Source: Anabas testudineus
Taxonomy: Eukaryota > Chordata > Actinopteri > Anabantiformes > Anabantidae
Reading direction: 5' to 3'
Length of the DNA stretch: 64,000 nucleotides
Assembly: GCF_900324465.2 (NCBI RefSeq)
Contig: NC_046616.1
Span: 22,439,095 to 22,503,094, forward strand
Each line of letters opens with the position of its first letter. The stretch's first letter is position 1. The notes under the pieces are model-generated. The model worked only from the letters and a program-made list of their open reading frames with translations, ran no database searches and was not told the DNA's origin. A program made the position numbers and the translations under genes. Below are positions 1 through 10,450 of the stretch, piece by piece.

Positions 1-894
1 TCTGAGCTGAACAAGAATGTTTTCATTACTATGAAGGTAAACCAGAGGGTTGAGAGCACTGTTCAGACAAACAAGACCACGACTTATCTGATGAGCGATG
101 TAGACTCCATTATTCCATTTGTGGCATTTCCCCTGTTCGGTCAGAACTCTTGACCAGAGGTTGAGGTTCTTAAAAACATGATAGGGGATGTAACAAACTG
201 AGAAGAGGAGAATCAAGATGAACAACAACTTCAAGCTTCTTTGTTTCTGTACCTTGTCAATTCTCTTCATTGTCCATAAAACTACAGCTATATGTCCATA
301 GCAGCCCACTATGATGAGCAATGGGATACAAAATGCAGTTAGTGTCCATCCAAAGCTGTATATCAGATAATTCTCCACATAGAGTTTATGGGTGGTATCA
401 TAGCATTTACCAGACTTGTTTCCAAATGTCTTGGTGTACAACATGTCTGGAAGACTTTGAACACTCACCAACAACCAAACCATGACTGAGATAATCACAG
501 AATGAGTAAAGGTTATTCTTCCCATGACTCTCACTGGATGAACTATAGCCAGGTACCTGTACACACTTATACAGGTAAGGAATCCAATGCTGCCGTATAA
601 ATTCAGATTGAAGCAGAATCTGGTTATCTTGCAGAATACATCTCCAAAGATCCATTTACTCTTCATGAAGTAGTACACCATCAGGAACGGGAGTGTGAGC
701 AGGTACAAAATATCAGCAACTCCAAGGTTGAGAACAAAAACGTTGATGATCTTTAGTTTTTTCCAGTTGTGCAGCAAAGACTTCAATCCCCATGCATTAG
801 CTACCAGACCAATGATGAACACCAAGATAAAAACAGGAGGTATGAATTTGCGTTCGAAGCCAAAATTGACTTTAGTACAGGAGGTCTGATTCAT
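1..894 (-). CDS. P2Y1-like receptor gene, copy A (3' end cut by window edge)
   Basis: Open minus-strand reading frame of 298 codons from an ATG at 894 that runs off the left edge with no stop. It encodes a rhodopsin-class GPCR from the N-terminus through TM7. Visible marks are an N-glycosylation site NQT at residue 2, the TM2 segment NLGVADILYLLTLP, the TM3 Cys (FCKITRF) and the TM3-end SVYRY in place of DRY. The ECL2 motif CYDTT is typical of P2Y1. TM6 reads CYIPYHVFKN, with the His and Lys used for nucleotide binding in P2Y1, and TM7 reads QISRGL and NPLVY. P2Y1-type receptors sit in the plasma membrane and couple extracellular ADP to Gq; ligand and coupling here are inferred. It is the first of a same-strand tandem array. 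The sequence just before the ATG ends in a TTAG acceptor-like site. The TM7 region is closest to remnant B. An orphan P2Y-like receptor is also possible. Confidence 0.9.
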   Translation of the reverse strand, partial: MNQTSCTKVNFGFERKFIPPVFILVFIIGLVANAWGLKSLLHNWKKLKIINVFVLNLGVADILYLLTLPFLMVYYFMKSKWIFGDVFCKITRFCFNLNLYGSIGFLTCISVYRYLAIVHPVRVMGRITFTHSVIISVMVWLLVSVQSLPDMLYTKTFGNKSGKCYDTTHKLYVENYLIYSFGWTLTAFCIPLLIIVGCYGHIAVVLWTMKRIDKVQKQRSLKLLFILILLFSVCYIPYHVFKNLNLWSRVLTEQGKCHKWNNGVYIAHQISRGLVCLNSALNPLVYLHSNENILVQLR

Positions 895-3107
895 TCTAAG
901 ACCCTGGTGCAAATCCAATGATCTGGCTTATGAGAGCTGAAAGAAAACATGCAACAGAGTTATTTCTTTCAGTCAGTGTGCAAGTGTTTAAAATCAATGT
1001 GAATTCTGAGAGGCGTGTCTTTTTGTTAACTTCCTGTCACGACTTCCCTTGTATTTGTGGTCACAGACATGAAACTGTGCCAGAGGTGCCTGATACTGGT
1101 TCTTAAGGGCCACTTTCTGCTTGTTTTCCAACCATCTCCCCACTTACAGTTTCTGATTGGCTGAACACACCTGATCTAGGTAATCAGCAGCGAGTAGGAC
1201 AGAGACAATTAAGTGACATTAGATATGCAAAGAGACTGGATGAGGGACACAGAGGTTCATGTCACAGTGAGTTTGTCTTATCAAATTTTCACATGACAGA
1301 CTGTGGTTCTACAATGCTAAGAAAAGATGACCACATTGTACCGATGACTGCCACTGAGTACATGTTTCTCTGAATCTCTATGACAGAGATAGTGACACAA
1401 TTACCAGTTACCATACAGCTTGTTAAAAGAAAACAAGGCAATCATTTGAAGGATAAGACTTAAAAGGATTTTCGTACTAAGGTAATATTTTTTAGAGGGT
1501 TTGGGAGTTTTTCCTGGGAGCTTTAACTGTTTATGCTCTAAAATGTCAGAACAGTCTGCATGAATCCTCATAAGAGCTACTGTAAATCTCAACATTTTCA
1601 AACACAACCTTGAAACTGTTTAGCTTGACCTGTTGTTATTACCCTACATACGTAATGTTGTAATCAGTTAATCTGTGTATACGTGGACATGTTAACATAT
1701 GTATCTGTGTGTTATGTATGTAATTACTGTGTATGTATATTTATCTGTGTACATACATGTGCACTTCATGTTGTTACGTGGTCGTTGCCTCTGGGACAAA
1801 CTGTGCTCTGAATGTGCAGCTTCAGCCCGAAGTTCTGGTTCACACATGAAGTTTATCAGCATAAATGACTTATATGATATAAATGAAAGAATCACTGGCA
1901 GTATTACTCGAACTGATGGGTCCTGATGGGTTAGAGTGAAAAACAACACTGTTGTATTTCATGGAACCCCACCACGCGATAAACCAATAACTCCGCCAAC
2001 CCACTGTTCATGCATTTGATTCCCTCCAATGTCTTAATGAAGATGTCAGTTCGGTGCATTGTGTAGATACTACAGGGTTCCACTCTCTCTCTCTCAACTG
2101 GATTTATACAGCATAGATTGTTGTTACTTGTTATATAGACCATTTGAATTTATAATTGACTTTTCTAACTGCATAAATCTGTGACATTAAACTGCAGACA
2201 TGTTGCTGTGAAAGCAGTCTGTATGTCTGTCAGAAGTCACCATCTTCACACAGTGTATTTTTACTGGCACAAAAATAAACACAAAGATTGGAGAAACAGA
2301 GGGATGAAATCATTTATATGATCCCTGCAATCTAATGACTTGTAAGGCCACAGTTGATAGTGACAAATTTACCTGCTGAGCTGAATGTGAGTTCTACAAC
2401 ATTACAGGAAACTTTGTGTTTGCTTTCATTTCAGTCAGACCTTGACTGGAAAACTGGCTGGTTTATCTACATGGCAGAGAAATTGGCAATATCTGGGGAA
2501 ACTAGGTTCCGCTCATCTTCTACTCTGATAAATAAAACCAGGTTTAATGTTCCAGTGATAAATGAGAAACCCCCTTTCTGAGGAAGGCTACCTGGGTTAT
2601 TTAAGTAAATGTAAACACACTGAAACTCTGATGCATGTAGATGCACAAAAAAAACACACAAAGGCAGCTTAGGTCACAACGAGTAAAATACTCATGCCAG
2701 CTGGTTGTCGATACCTAATGAAACAACATCTAAACGCGTTGTAGATCTTACATTTAGTTCAGCAGGTTGGTGCAGGCAATGTTAGAGTCACACTTCAAGC
2801 AACAATAGGCTACAGTGCATTAATAGCACAGTGGTTAGGCCTGCATTGCAGTGGGGGTGTTGTTAAAAGCTAGTTTACCCTACTCCTTCCCACTATTGAG
2901 TAATTCACCTAAAATGTAGTAGTACACAGATCCTGCACACAATGCTCATTTAACTTCCCAGAATAACCTGGATAGTTACAACAACAGGATTAAGAAAACA
3001 AAATTAGAGGAGGAGAGAAAAAAATAATCAGACAATGAGAAATGCTTTGAAGCTGTTGGACTGCTTGTTAGTACACAAAGCCAAGCTGCTATATTATGCT
3101 ATATTAC
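895..3107. other. Intergenic, no gene seen
   Basis: AT-rich spacer upstream of receptor copy A. It contains a low-complexity TG/TA-rich stretch around 1685-1765. Short open frames here have no recognisable domain and no codon pattern of a gene. I see no convincing repeat family, although parts may be decayed transposons. Confidence 0.5.
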
Positions 3108-3540
3108 TATTCTCATATTACTAACTTAACTGGTTTAAATTTGACCCACCATACTTATTGTGAAATGTACCTATGTATGTACATACAGTATCCAAATAAA
3201 GGTTTTTCATGTGGTTTTTGACCATTCAGCTTCTGAAATGAGCAAAGAGCCAAAGGGTGTGCATACTGTAATGTATAGTACCTGGTAGGAATTCATACAC
3301 CCCCCCTCCCCACCACCACACGCTCACTTTACCTCCACCCCACTATATTATGCAATCTTTGTTACTTCACAGTGCTGTTCAGAAAATAAGCAGTTACTAA
3401 AAACTGTGGCTTATCTGATTTCACATTTGTTTAAGAAAAACACAAGAGTAAATATGTCATGTGATAATGGAAATGATGCAGTACCAGTGAAAATTTCATT
3501 CACATCGTCTCAACAAACTTGCAAAGACTGCTATTTGCAT
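3108..3540. repeat. Duplicated 3' flank of the receptor genes (copy 1)
   Basis: This block matches 5544-5710 plus about 6534-6790 closely. Shared landmarks are CTATTCTCATATTACTAACT, GAGCAAAGAGCCAAAGGGTG and TATTATGCAATCTTTGTTAC. Both blocks lie immediately downstream (in minus-strand sense) of the 3' end of a receptor copy (B and C). The duplication unit therefore included at least several hundred bases of 3' flank. Relative to this block the second copy carries about 0.8 kb of extra sequence (about 5711-6533). Confidence 0.8.
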
Positions 3541-3735
3541 TAAAAATCAAAAAAACTCTCATAAAGCATCATGTGCAGCTTCTGTCGCAGGCACAGAGCT
3601 GAAGTTTGACAGCAACAAACCGCTGAACATCTGCCGAGCTCGCTGGAACATCTGTCTGAGCTGAACAAGAATGTTTTCATTAGCATGAAGGTAAACCAGA
3701 GGGTTGAGAGCACAGTTCAGACAAACAAGAAAGAG
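3517..3735 (-). pseudogene. 3' remnant of a P2Y1-like receptor (copy B)
   Basis: The minus strand reads from the TM7 segment LNCALNPLVYLHANENI through a C-tail ending PATEAAHDAL and a stop. The frame matches copies A and C, and the trailing flank is shared with C. Homology stops abruptly at about 3735, so TM1-TM6 and the N-terminus are missing and the piece cannot make a receptor. Unrelated sequence and a solo LTR follow at 3887. The TM7 part is nearest to copy A, while the tail and 3' flank are nearest to copy C. It is a truncated duplicate of the tandem array. Confidence 0.85.
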
Positions 3736-3886
3736 GTGGGGGAGTCCAACCCCCCACTGTCCATACTCAGGGCACAGGGACAGGGTCGTGACATAATTCA
3801 GAATTTAATAATTTTACAGATCCCATCTGGTCCTGTCTCCTTGTTTTTACTCATACACTGTCAAAACAGCAAATGTTTACTATTAT

Positions 3887-4563
3887 TGTTACGAACTGAC
3901 AAAACGGACGGAGAACAAGCACAAAACTAAAGGTTATTTATTAACAAGAGGGCAGGGGACACCAGGAACTACCAAAAACTAACAAAGTATCAACTTAAAG
4001 AGACCCGAAACAACACGGTGGATAAGTACAAACAAAACCATAAACAGACATACATAGTGACAACGGAAAACTCTGCAGAAATGCAGGCAAAATACAAATT
4101 AACAAACTAAACACACAAAGAACCGGCTAACCAAACAGAGCACCACTAAGCACCAACTATAAACTCACTGAATAAGAAATAGCTACAAAGTGACAAAGAA
4201 CAATCACTGCGGAAACAAACAAAACAAACAAGACAAAGTAACAACAAAAAATACACTGCAAAAGGCAGGCAACTTACAAACAGGGACACAAGGCCGACAA
4301 ACAAAGTCCAAAGAAACCCAGCGAACAAACGAACTAACGAGTGAGAGTGCAATGAACACCATGAATAAAGTCAACAAACCAGCACTGAACTGAGGACTGA
4401 GGGGAGCTTGTAAAACAAAGGGACGCACAGGTGAAAGGAGTCAGTCATAAGTCAGATGAGTGGAGAGTGGAGGAAGAGGAAGTCCACATATGGTGTGGCA
4501 GGAGAGTGAGACACAAAACAAAAACAACACCCACAGACAGGGGCGAAGGGAGGAACTGTAACA
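3887..4563 (-). mobile_element. Solo LTR, gypsy-like (LTR-A)
   Basis: A 677-bp fossil LTR with TGTTAC...GTAACA ends, flanked by a 5-bp target-site duplication ATTAT at 3882-3886 and 4564-4568. On the minus strand it carries an AATAAA-type signal near its 3' end. It is related to the LTR at 17510-19370, which lies in opposite orientation. No internal coding region is present, as expected for a solo LTR left by recombination. Family assignment to Ty3/gypsy rests on ends, length and target duplication only. Confidence 0.8.
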
Positions 4564-4568
4564 ATTAT

Positions 4569-5543
4569 TATTCATTCTAATTTTATTCAAACGAAAGTCC
4601 CCTCAGCACTTTACTAGCCTTCCATTTCTCCACCTGCTGTAAATGTAATACTACATTCATTAGAAAAGTATGTTACATCTTAATGCATTCCAACAGTCAC
4701 ATATGTTCCTTCTTATTCATTTGTAACACTGTTTTTGCTGTAGATTTTATACAGCAACTATTATTAATACTAATTATCATAATAAAAATAACAATAAATT
4801 ATACTTGATTATTCCCCTTCGGGAAATTCTTTTTTATTGTTATTTAGACACACTTGGAATTATGGGAGACTTTCATAGATGTACTTTCACAAATATACCA
4901 TAAAACATATTTACTTGTGTTAGGTTTCATTTGCAGCTTGTGCCGCTGCCTCAGAGCTGCAGTTTGGCAGAAACAAATGGTTTTACTTCTAGCCAGCTCT
5001 CTTTCAATAACCAAAAGGTCCATATGTTCATCAGGAAGCAGCCATTCCAGCCAGTTCAGTACATTGTGTATGTTAAACAGTAAAGTCTGAGAGGAACAAA
5101 GCATGTGTGTTTATACTGTTTCATTTATCTGACCAAAAATTTAAATCTAAAGAGGAAGTCTCCTCTGAATGATAAACTTTGACAACACACTGCTTTACAG
5201 AAACCCAGCATAGTACAAAGAAAATGACTTCTACTAACTGCTGAAGAGAAGATGCTGAACCACGTTTCCAGGTAGATTCATGTCTCCAGTTTTCATTTTA
5301 ATAATTATCATAATCCAGTAGGCAATGGATGGGATTGAAGTGTACAAAAAACACTGTATTCACCAAGTTTATTAATGACATCTGGTTTCTTGACAACAAC
5401 ATGTCCAATGGTGCAAAGCTGTTACAAGATCATTCAGGTTCAAGCAAACCTACAGGACAGTGTAATAAAACAAAAATGAGCTAAACAACCAAATAGTATG
5501 TTGTATATACACCATACACTGTACTGTGTGTTTTGCTTAATTA
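4569..5543. other. Intergenic with possible faint receptor-tail remnant
   Basis: Mostly featureless AT-rich DNA. On the minus strand about 4915-4990 resembles the C-tail coding region of receptor copy C; the shared pattern is CTGCCAAACTGCAGCT against CTGTCAAACTTCAGCT, followed by GCGGCACAAGCTGCA against GCGACAGAAACTGCA. If real it is an older, heavily decayed copy of the gene's 3' end. The rest shows nothing recognisable. Confidence 0.4.
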
Positions 5544-6790
5544 CTATTCTCATATTACTAACTTCCTGGTTTAAATTTGACCCACCATACTTACTGTGAA
5601 ATGCAACTATGTGTGTACAAACACATATGTCATCCAATAAAGGTTTTTCATGTGGTTTTTGTCCATTCAGCTTCTGAAATGAGCAAAGAGCCAAAGGGTG
5701 TACCTACTGATCTCCATATATGGTCAACATAATGCATACATACATATACAAGATATAAAAAACTGATGATTGCAATTTGTTGTTGTGTTTGAAGTGCTTT
5801 AATGTGCAGTGTCTCATGCTTCACGTTTACCAGGCACCTACCAGGTTAATTAGGACTCCATCTCATATTTAAACTGACTAAAGTCTTTGCATTTAAAACC
5901 TGTGTGATCATCTTATTGCTTGCGCTCTTTTGTTTGTCGGAACATCACAGACATAATTCCTACTATGTACAATGCATTACGAGCCGTCAGAATAAAATTA
6001 AAGAAACACAGTCAAAGTAGAGGACATTACAGCTGCTGTAAACTCTCTGCTTATTCAAAACAGTAGTTGATACAAAGTCGTAAAGTGTGGTGTATCATAA
6101 GACACTGTTTTTCTAGGACACTGTCGACTTCCTCATCTGAATCAGCAGTCAGAATGCATGGCTGTCCCCACCCCCGACCGCATAATGTGACCGTTATCTC
6201 TTCACACACATCAGAAGATGTGAATGGGAAGCGACCCCAGTAACAACAAAGTCTTATGCATATCTTGGATGACAGGCAGAAATGTATAAATGTCACCTTA
6301 CACGGTGGAGTAGAGGCATTGTTCTGTTTTTTAGGATGGGCAAAAGCAATTGTCTTTAAGGACCTAGGCACCACAGCAGAATCATGAGCATGCCCAACAA
6401 CAACAACTGAAGCTAAACATGTGGAAGATGTAAGAGTGACTTATGTATTCATTGTTGCAGGACTGTCAAAGTTAGTGAAGACAATACAGCAAGTTCCTCT
6501 TTTAAAGCTACAGAGGCCATGCATACACCCACCTCCCCACCAACACCACCACACACGCTCACTTTACCTCCACCCCACTATATTATGCAATCTTTGTTAC
6601 TCCACAGTGCTGTTCAGAAAATAAGCAGTTACTAAAAACTGTGGCTTATCTGATTTCACATTTGTTTAAGAAAAACACAAGAGTAAATATGTAATGTAAT
6701 AATGAAAAAAAATGCAGTACCAGTGGCAATTTCATTCACATCGTTTCTTTACACCACTATTTGTGATAGAAAATGGAAAACTGCACAACA
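5544..6790. repeat. Duplicated 3' flank of the receptor genes (copy 2)
   Basis: The two ends (5544-5710 and about 6534-6790) match the block at 3108-3540. The middle (about 5711-6533) is unique to this copy and either inserted here or was lost from the other. A 107-codon minus-strand frame in the middle (6051-6374) has no domain I recognise and is not called as a gene. Confidence 0.75.
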
Positions 6791-6832
6791 AACTTGCAAA
6801 GACTGCTATTTGCATTAAAAATCAAAAAACTC

Positions 6833-7816
6833 TCATAAAGCATAATGTGCAGTTTCTGTCGCAGGCACAAAGCTGAAGTTTGACAGCAACAAACCGCTGA
6901 ACGTCTGCCGAGCCCGCTGGAACATCTGTCTGAGTTGAGCAATATTTTCATTTCCATGAAGGTAAACCAGAGGGTTGAGAGCACAGTTCAGACACACGAG
7001 ACCACGACTTATCTGATGAGCAATGTAGACTCCATTATTCCATTTGTGGCATTTCCCCTGTTCGGTCAGAACTCTTGACCAGAGGTTGAGGTTCTTAAAA
7101 ACATGAAATGGGATGTAGCAAACTGAGAAGAGAAGAATTAAGATGAACAACAACTTCAAGCTTTGTTGTTTCAGTACCTTGTCAATTGTGTTCCTTCTGC
7201 ACAGTAGAACAATCATGTGTCCATAACAGCTGAGTATGATGAGGAATGGGATACAAAACCCAGTGAGTGTCCGTCCAAGACTGTATATCAGATAATTATC
7301 AATATAGTATTTTGATGTTGTATCGTAGCATTTAGCAGACTTGTTTCCAAATGTCTTGGGGTAGAACGTGTCTGGAAGACTTTGAACACTCACAAAGACC
7401 CAAACCATTACAGAGACTCCCACAGAATGAGTGAGAGTTAATCTTCCCCGGACTTTCACTGGATGAACAATAGCCAGGTACCTGTACACACTTATACAGG
7501 TAAGGAATCCAATGCTGCCATATAAATTCAGGTTGAAGCTGAATCTTGTTATCTTGCAGAATACATCTCCAAAGATCCACTTACTCTTCATGAAGTAGTA
7601 CACCATCAGGAACGGGAGTGTGAGCAGGTACAAAATATCAGCAACTCCAAGGTTAAGAACAAAAACGTTAACGTCACCCAGTTTCTCCCATTTCTGAAGC
7701 AAGGACTTCAATCCCCATCCATTAGCTACCAGACCAATGATGAACACTGAGATAAAAACCGAAGGCAAGAATCTGTGTTCAAAGGTAAAAAGGACTGTAG
7801 TACAGTTTCCATTCAT
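6833..7816 (-). CDS. P2Y1-like receptor gene, copy C
   Basis: Intact single-exon reading frame of 327 aa, the usual length for this class. It is a seven-TM class A GPCR of the P2Y1 group: N-glycosylation site NCT at residue 4, TM1 around residues 14-38, TM2 NLGVADILYLLTLP, TM3 FCKITRF...SVYRYLAIVHP, ECL2 KCYDTTS paired to the TM3 Cys, TM6 CYIPFHVFKNLNLWSR and TM7 QISRGLVCLN...NPLVYLHGN. The HVxxK-like TM6 and QxxR TM7 positions that bind nucleotide phosphates in P2Y1 are kept. Its likely role is a plasma-membrane nucleotide receptor; the ligand is inferred. The ATG is preceded by CTCAG then AAGACAGA, resembling a 3' splice site of a 5'-UTR intron, as in copies E and F. The C-tail is short and Ser/Thr-poor compared with P2Y1. 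Confidence 0.93.
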   Translation of the reverse strand: MNGNCTTVLFTFEHRFLPSVFISVFIIGLVANGWGLKSLLQKWEKLGDVNVFVLNLGVADILYLLTLPFLMVYYFMKSKWIFGDVFCKITRFSFNLNLYGSIGFLTCISVYRYLAIVHPVKVRGRLTLTHSVGVSVMVWVFVSVQSLPDTFYPKTFGNKSAKCYDTTSKYYIDNYLIYSLGRTLTGFCIPFLIILSCYGHMIVLLCRRNTIDKVLKQQSLKLLFILILLFSVCYIPFHVFKNLNLWSRVLTEQGKCHKWNNGVYIAHQISRGLVCLNCALNPLVYLHGNENIAQLRQMFQRARQTFSGLLLSNFSFVPATETAHYAL

Positions 7817-8239
7817 TCTGTCTTCTGAGTCAGTACAAACCTTTCGTCCGTGGATGTTGACTTATGAAAAGTGAACAAAAACATGAACTATATGTTCAAA
7901 GATTTCCTGTTTGAAACATTGCTGTCTCAAATATTTGTGCAACACTTCTGCAGGTCCACAAAGGCTTTGTGCAAAACCACTCTGTCACTTCTGCCATCGT
8001 TTCTAAATGTAGACTTTCTGTTGAGCATGACATTAAAACCACTTCTTTTAATAGCCACAAACAGAATATGTCCACGTGACTTTTTATAGTAAAAAAAAAA
8101 ACTGCTCTATTGATGCAAAGATAAAACTGCATTCTAGGGCTGAGTATTTCAGTGATGATTTCCACATGCACCTCCTTATATTACAGCCCTCTTAGCACAC
8201 ATAGTACAAGTGCATGATAATGAGCAAAAACACACATTC
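7817..8239. other. 5' flank of receptor copy C
   Basis: Presumed upstream region and 5'-UTR intron of copy C. Apart from the acceptor-like site at 7825-7826 I see no firm element. Weak short frames on both strands are not genes. Confidence 0.4.
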
Positions 8240-8780
8240 AATCAAGGTTGGAGAGTCGCTTCAGGAATGACAGCAGGCAGTCTGACAACTGAAGGAGTGA
8301 GACAGTTGGTATATTTAGTAAATGCCCAGGTGAGGCAGAGGTCCAGTAAGGCACATATGTGAACCGGGCTGAAGGTGGTTCTCTCAAAAAGTGTGCTGTC
8401 TTGTAGCAGTTGTTCCTTGACTGCTTCGTTTGGGGGGATACACACGAAGAGAGAGGTGACATCATATAATACAGTACCACTTTCATCTGGGTCCTGTTAA
8501 TTGTTGATGTGGTAAATATATTTTTTCAAAACCAGGGAAGCCAGAATGGTAGCTAGATGTTTGGAAATGTGTGTGATTGAACTGATGCTGCTGACAATGG
8601 GTCTGAGTGGAGCTACTTCCATGTGTATTTTAGGAAGCAAAGGCATGCTGTAGTTCACCAGGGTACAAACAGGGCAGGACTTTGTCTTTCTCCAGCTTTT
8701 GTAAGTAAAGTGATCTTCCTGTTGGTAAATGTCCCTAAGAATCTCATAGAGCTCACTGTCATTCAAAAGACTTGACACTT
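8240..8780 (-). mobile_element. Penelope-like element reverse transcriptase fragment
   Basis: Minus-strand conceptual protein contains LPKIHMEVAPLRPIVSSISS, then a lysine/aspartate-rich stretch and YDVTSLFVCIPPNEAV, followed by LLQDSTLFERTTFS and LLDLCLTW. This is the order of early motifs in Penelope-type reverse transcriptases: LPKIHK..PLRPIVS, then SFDVvSLFTniP, then D.tL..RT. At least two frames are used and an in-frame stop is present, so it is inactive. It covers only the first part of the RT, without the YADD core or the endonuclease. It sits between receptor copies C and D. Confidence 0.65.
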
Positions 8781-9009
8781 TGTGATGTTATCTTAGGTAG
8801 AACTGTGCATGTCTTTTTTTTTTGGCCGGCAGGATGGTTTTTCAATCTTTGCTTAGGGAAGTCACTGCCTTCCTTAAGAAGGTTTCTTTGCAATGGCGAG
8901 GGTGTCTGTTACTTTTAATCTTCAAACCAAGCTACACTATGAGACAAAAACTGGTCTCAAGAACAAATCACCCAGTCACAAGCAGAGCAATGTATCATAT
9001 ATAATGTAT

Positions 9010-9656
9010 TATACTGCCTCTCCCAAAAAAAAAGTATATGTAGTATCTAATGCTGTGTTGGACCGCCTTTAGTTTTGATTATGACACTCATTCAACATGG
9101 CATTGTTTTGATAGGTAGCTTTAATTTGTCACCAAGATCTTGTATTGATGATGGTAGTTTTGGTAGCGCAAGTCTTCTCCAGCACATCGCAAAGCTTCTC
9201 AATGTGGTTAAGGTCTGGACTCTGTGGTGGTCAATGCATGTGAAAATGATGTGTTATGCTCACTGAACCACTCTTTCACAATTTGACCCAGATGAATCCT
9301 GGCATTGTCATCTTGGAATTTTACCCTGGCACAGGGCAAATCTGGACCTTCCACTGAACAGGTCTTAACCCAGTTATAGTAGTTTCATCAATCTTTTTAG
9401 ATGTTTTCTTTGCTTTATGCCAATAATTTGACCGTTCTAAAACAGATTAACATCTTTTCCACGACCACAGGATGTGTCTTTTGACACGGTTAATAAATGA
9501 GAAGCTACTCACTGCATCAGTTAGGGTTAAATAACTTGTTGCCAGCTGAAACATAACCATCTATGCAGTAATTATCCAATGGGAGGCTCTTATCTATTTG
9601 CTAAATTAAATCCAGGGGGTGATTTTTTTTTTCTTTTTTTTGGACGAGCAGTGTTT
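9010..9656 (-). mobile_element. Tc1/mariner-like element, internally deleted
   Basis: The reverse complement of 9040-9240 reads as the end of a Tc1-type transposase: [16 protein letters not shown] followed by a decayed ...NECHNQN. The antisense sequence GGTTAAGGTCTGGACTCTGT is a common landmark of this family. Both ends carry a related inverted end (ACTGCCTCTCCCAAAAAAAAAG at 9014 against the complement of the segment ending near 9653). Only about 640 bp remain and the frame is broken, so this is a dead, shortened copy. Confidence 0.65.
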
Positions 9657-10450
9657 ATGCAGTTCAGTGCATTTAAGAATGTACAGATTTGTACATAGGA
9701 GAACCAAATAACAGCTTCAGAAATGTATGTTTACTGCATAATTGAATTACCCCATTAACTGACAATAATAATAGTTTACAAAGAAATTAACATCACATTA
9801 CTTTTGAGTTGTGGTTCGGTGGTAAGTTTTTAAAAAAAACAAACTAATGGACTGTAAAACGGTCAAGTGTTTGATCTGTGCGCAATAGCTGGCCTTTACA
9901 AATAAAACATGGTACAAGGTAACACTTTATTAACAATATGTAGCCTATTGGTAACATACATAAGCTTTAAAATGAAAGCGTAACATTCCTATACATTAAA
10001 CAACATTTCATTTTATTGTTTAAAGGACAGCAAGCTGCAAGCCAAAGAGAGAGCAATGGCATAATTCACAAAATAAGAGGTAGTCAGTCTAAGGATACAC
10101 AATGAATCTTCTTTTGCTCACAGTTTAAAGTTGGAACTAAAAAAGGGAGTAGAGGTAACCGCAGAGCTCTCTCATATCCGCAACAGAGCATGAAAAGGTG
10201 TTACATTTCTCAATACAAGCACAAGAGCAAAGGAGGTACTCTCTGAGTGTCAGGAGCAGCTAGGCAGAGCTTAGTAGAAATGAATTCAGGAGGTGGACAC
10301 ATACAGGACCTCCACATTCTACATGTTGCAGCGGCTTCATGAGCAGTGTGAGCCAGTGGGAGCAGCACTGACAGCACTAACTAACTAACAACTTAGTGTT
10401 GCCACTGAGCCACACTGATTATGAAGCCATCACAGAGTGCCTTCTTAGAC
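9657..10450. other. Intergenic, no gene seen
   Basis: AT-rich spacer with no convincing coding frame. The right part (from about 10140) may belong to the decayed hAT element that follows. Confidence 0.4.

Noticed and set aside
407-655. A recurring 80-118-codon frame beginning MDLWRCILQDN in every receptor copy (also at 7332, 12473, 15894 and 27284)
   Set aside because: It is the +1 frame of the TM1-TM4 coding sequence. It recurs only because the receptor genes are duplicates, and its end varies from copy to copy.
4146-4428. Hydrophobic and basic frames within LTR-A
   Set aside because: They are chance frames in the T/G-rich LTR sequence without coding pattern.
6051-6374. 107-codon minus-strand frame in the duplicated 3' flank
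   Set aside because: No recognisable domain, absent from the sister block, and no transcription signals.
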